From Procambarus clarkii (Eukaryota; Arthropoda; Malacostraca; Decapoda; Cambaridae), in contig NC_091214.1 of the NCBI RefSeq assembly GCF_040958095.1, positions 8,726,701 to 8,790,700 of the forward strand: a DNA stretch of 64,000 bases, written 5' to 3'. The notes beneath the pieces are model-generated. The model was not told where the DNA came from, did not search any database, and saw only the letters and a list, made by a program, of their open reading frames with translations. Position numbers and translations under genes: made by a program. Each line of letters begins with the position of its first letter. Positions within the stretch are counted from its first letter, which is position 1. Positions 61,151-64,000 of the stretch are shown here, in pieces.

Positions 61151-62304
61151 TGTGGGGGTTGTAGGGTTGATTCTGTATTCACCTGGTAAGGCTCCTGGCT
61201 GTGCTTGCAGGGTTTGAGCTCTGGCTCTTGGGTCCCGCCTATCTGGTAGACCTTGCGGGATAGTACCAGTGGAGTGCAGTGGTGCTATTGGCACGTTTGG
61301 GGAACACTGTATTACCATCAGAGGTCTGTGCTTGTTACACGACCTACTTGCGAGCATAAGCCTTCTTGCTGGCTCGTCCGTGGACTTCCAGGGCACACTA
61401 GCCTGTTTTCGTATAGCAGTTCCGGCCCATCCTGGTTGTGGGGGTATGTGGGCCGGCGGACTGCTCCTAGCAGCTGCCTTGTGGGCCACCCTCTGGCCGG
61501 TCTAGCCGGGCTTGAGGTGTAAAAGACCTCCCAGTACCTCATCCAGCAGGTATCGAGCGGGGTTTCTTCGCCGTCGGTCGCCTGGTGCAGGTTTCTGGGC
61601 CTGCTGGGTTTTGTCGTGTCTCCGTTGGCCCTGTCTGGGGTCTGCCTGCTCCGTTCTCTGCCTTTGCAGAAGGAAGTTGCTATTTACATGTTGCATGTTG
61701 CAGTGGTGCCTGTTGCTGCTGCTGCACGTGTGCGTTGGTACCGTGTTTCACGGTGGCGTGTCCTTGTTCCTGTGTCCGGTTGTGGTGTGGCACTTTGCTG
61801 CTGTTTTGTGCCTGGGGATTGCGTGGGTGGTTTTTCTGTCCCTGCCTAATTGTCCACCCCTGGTTGTTTTCCAGGGGTTTTTGTGCTTCTGCTCTTTCTT
61901 CCTGCCTCCTCTGCAGCAGGGGTGTTCTGCGTGTGTTCTTGGGCGTTTTTCAGCCTGTCCTGTGATGTGCTTCTTTGTCTCGGTCTATTGCAGTTGTTCG
62001 TACCCCTTGGTTCGGGTACTGTTCTGGCGGCGACCCTTCCGCCTTATTTGGTTTCCTAGCTTTCCCTGCCGTTTTTTTTTGGGGGGGGGGGTTTTGCGAT
62101 GTCTCGCGTCAAACCCGTCGTTTCTGAACTCCTGGCGAGCTTGCATGCTTTGGGGAGTTTTTCTGTTCGGCAGACGTTCCATCTCCTTGTGCCGCCTGGG
62201 TTTCGGTGGTCGCGCCCGAGTTCTTCCCGCGGCTCCGCCTTTTCCTGGGCTCGGAGGGGCCTTGTCGAGGCTGCTTATGTTCTGCCTTGCGGTCTCGCCT
62301 CCGC

Positions 62305-62405
62305 TTGGTGGTCGGGTGGCTTCGTGGTAGGTGTCCCACCTGCGTGCTTCTCTTGGCGGTCGGGTGGCTTCGTGGTAGGTGTCCCACCTGCGTGCTTCTC
62401 TTGGC
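62305..62405 (+). repeat. 48-bp tandem duplication
   Basis: 'Ggtcgggtggcttcgtggta' with 'ggtgtcccacctgcgtgctt' and 'ctcttggc' occurs twice in direct succession without change, a recent slippage or unequal-exchange event. Confidence 0.92.
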
Positions 62406-63360
62406 GGCAGTATGGGGTATTTTGGCGGTCCTTCCTTTTCCTCTCCCTTCTTAGATGGTTACTCTTGTTAGCTTGGTTTACTCTCGGCTTGGTTTTCTGG
62501 TGGGGGTTGGGGGCCATCGTCTTGCCACATACTGTCGCCTCTTTTCGTGCGGCGCTGGCGGAGCCGCTTCAGCTTGCTTTCGGTCTTGGTGTTGCTTCTG
62601 CACCGTTAGTAAGCTGTCTTGTGCGTCGTTTCACCTCCGGCCTGTTCGTGCCCCGCTTGCACCATCCTGGTCTCTGGTCAGCGTTCTCTGTCTTCTCCTC
62701 GGTTGGTAGTGCCCCTTCGGTTCCGGTGTGTTTTTCGTTGGCTCTTTCCTTTTGGCCTTTGCCTCTGGGGGGTCGAGTCGCTGAGTTTTCTTGCTCCTTC
62801 TGTTTTACCATTTTGGTTGTTCGGTGGCAGCAGTCTCCATCTTTTCTGGCGCGGGGTTGGGCTGCTGCGTTCTGGAGGGGTCCAGGGTTTGTTGGTGCTT
62901 CGTTGGTCGGGCCGGGGGTGTGTCGTGTTTTGTGTTCAGTGGCGGCCCTCTGCTGTTGTTTATGTGCCACGGCGTTTGGGTCCGGAGCGCGTTTTGCGTT
63001 GATCCGGTTCTGTTCTTCCCGGTTCGCGGGTGATGGTGTCCCAGGTGGTCAGCCGTGTTCTTGCGGCTAGGCTGCCTGTGTTCTTCCTTCATGCCTGTGG
63101 CGTTCGAGACTATGCTGCTCTCGCTGCCGTCTGGGCGACATGGCCTTGCAGTCTTTCGGGCATGGATTTTTGGTGTTCATGCAGGGGCCTTGCTGCTCGT
63201 TGTTCTCGTGTTGTTCCCGGGACTTTTCGGGGCTGTGGCACCTTGGGTTGGCGTTTGCTGCCGGTTGTCTCGCCTCCGTGGGGGGATGCGTGGTGTCCGC
63301 CTCCCAGTTCTGTCCCTTTGACCTTCCTCTGTGGGTAGTTAGCTCCGGGGAGCTAACTAT

Positions 63361-64000
63361 ATTTCTTTGTTTTGGGCACATTTTAAATTACATTTAATAT
63401 ACAGTACATATTTTGAGAATTGGTAAAGAAGAGTATAAAACGTGAGGCCATAACGTTTTAATAAAACGTGTTTTAAATGTTATGATATAACGTTTTGGAG
63501 CAGAGGTTTTTAAAACGTTAATTCTAATTATTAATTATTGCAATTATTAGGTATAATTATCTTTATTGCATTTAGAAAGATAGAGAGAGGAAAAAGGGAG
63601 AGACGGAGGAGAGAGTCAGAAGAGAGGGGAGGGAGAGCAAGAGGGTGAGAGAGAGGAGAGAGTGAGAGATGGGAGAGAGGGAGAGAAGAAAAGAGAGAGA
63701 GAGAGAGAAGAAAAGAGAGAGGGAGGGAGGGAGGGAGGGGAGAGGGGAGGGTAGAAATAAAATCCAGAAGCAAAATCGAGGTGTGATTCATCAGTCGTTT
63801 GTTAAAGATGGCATGATAAAAGTGAGGAAAACTTCTGTAGGTAAAGCGTTTGCAATAGCACATGAGGATATAACCTCAACACATACCTCACCAAATGTGA
63901 TTTGTCTCGCCTGATTAACCCTATAAATGCCTCATCTTAATTTAACCCCCTTGTCACCAAGTGCTGGCTAGGTAACCTAGGTTTCTTTGTTTCCCTGTTA
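63361..64000. other. AT-rich flank with purine tract
   Basis: AT-rich DNA with several 'aacgtttt'/'aaaacgt' inverted motifs (63440-63525). A strongly purine-rich GA tract on the plus strand runs from about 63575 to 63755. No gene is seen; the ORFs on both strands over the GA tract are compositional. Confidence 0.7.

Larger units (their letters stand above)
59491..63360 (+). repeat. GC-rich unclassified repeat, right part
   Basis: Continues 56655 beyond the LINE. It is G/T-rich, with many unsupported ORFs on both strands (for example 60315-61058, 61512-62330, 62099-63070) without domain, motif or stable composition. The right border carries 'gtagttagctccggggagctaacta' (about 63336-63360), a palindrome sharing GCTCCCCGGAGCT with the left border at 55450. 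This suggests one element of about 5.1 kb (LINE removed) with short inverted ends. Class unknown. Confidence 0.4.

Noticed and set aside
60315..63070. ORFs of 247, 272 and 323 codons in GC-rich DNA
   Set aside because: Trp/Cys/Phe-rich low-complexity readings, many overlapping frames on both strands, a 20-bp repeat that shifts frame, and no motif.
63531..63914. ORFs across the GA tract
   Set aside because: Ser/Leu/Pro or Glu/Arg/Lys repeats dictated by the purine tract.

Overview
This window is eukaryotic nuclear DNA, almost certainly from a decapod crustacean (a freshwater crayfish or close relative is my best guess). Interspersed repeats that I associate with decapod genomes occur throughout, there are U6 snRNA-like and tRNA-Trp-like sequences, LINEs with 3' microsatellite tails, and a C2H2 zinc-finger gene; nothing prokaryotic is present. 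The organism call is inference. Nearly all of the window is mobile and repetitive DNA, nested up to four levels deep.

Layout. 1-4788: minus-oriented copy of a large repeat I call 'unit P': arrays of 27, ~50, ~63 and ~190 bp, then a short exon and a TATA promoter. 4789-20475: a pile of retroelements: an I-superfamily-like LINE 'A' (5511-8751 and 15044-17330) split by a full-length RNase H-bearing LINE 'B' (8752-15029, 13-14 bp target duplication), then a jockey/CR1-like LINE 'C1' on the minus strand and LTR fragments. 20476-22430: a second C fragment and a deleted Gypsy element 'E'. 22430-27176: plus-oriented unit P (~500 bp repeats, exon 2, 3' block, promoter, exon 1), with LINE D copies inserted. 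27177-35375: a diverged LTR of Gypsy family 'F' into which a complete 7.2-kb F element (28139-35315, minus strand, CTGAC target duplication, near-identical 987-bp LTRs) has inserted. 35376-43192: continuation of unit P (intron with hairpin arrays and a U6-like sequence, exon 2, candidate exon 3, 3' block, third promoter). 43193-48660: LINE C with a SINE/LTR, a LINE D and another LINE C inserted in it; unit P resumes at 48661. 48833-55432: AT-rich DNA with one intact 12-finger zinc-finger gene (50170-51216), a LINE tail, SINEs and a minisatellite. 55433-63360: GC-rich unclassified repeat interrupted by a 5'-truncated CR1-type LINE (56656-59490). 63361-64000: AT-rich flank with a purine tract.

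Most notable: (1) unit P, a multi-kb repeated transcription-unit-like element in which a conserved TATA promoter, a 26-codon first exon of identical length in two copies, a splice donor, a tandem-repeat-filled intron and a second exon recur, and which I cannot assign to any known class; (2) the F Gypsy element, with integrase upstream of reverse transcriptase (Gmr1-like order) and one in-frame UGA between them; (3) an LTR joined to an extended tRNA-Trp-like sequence; (4) a perfect 44-bp palindrome.
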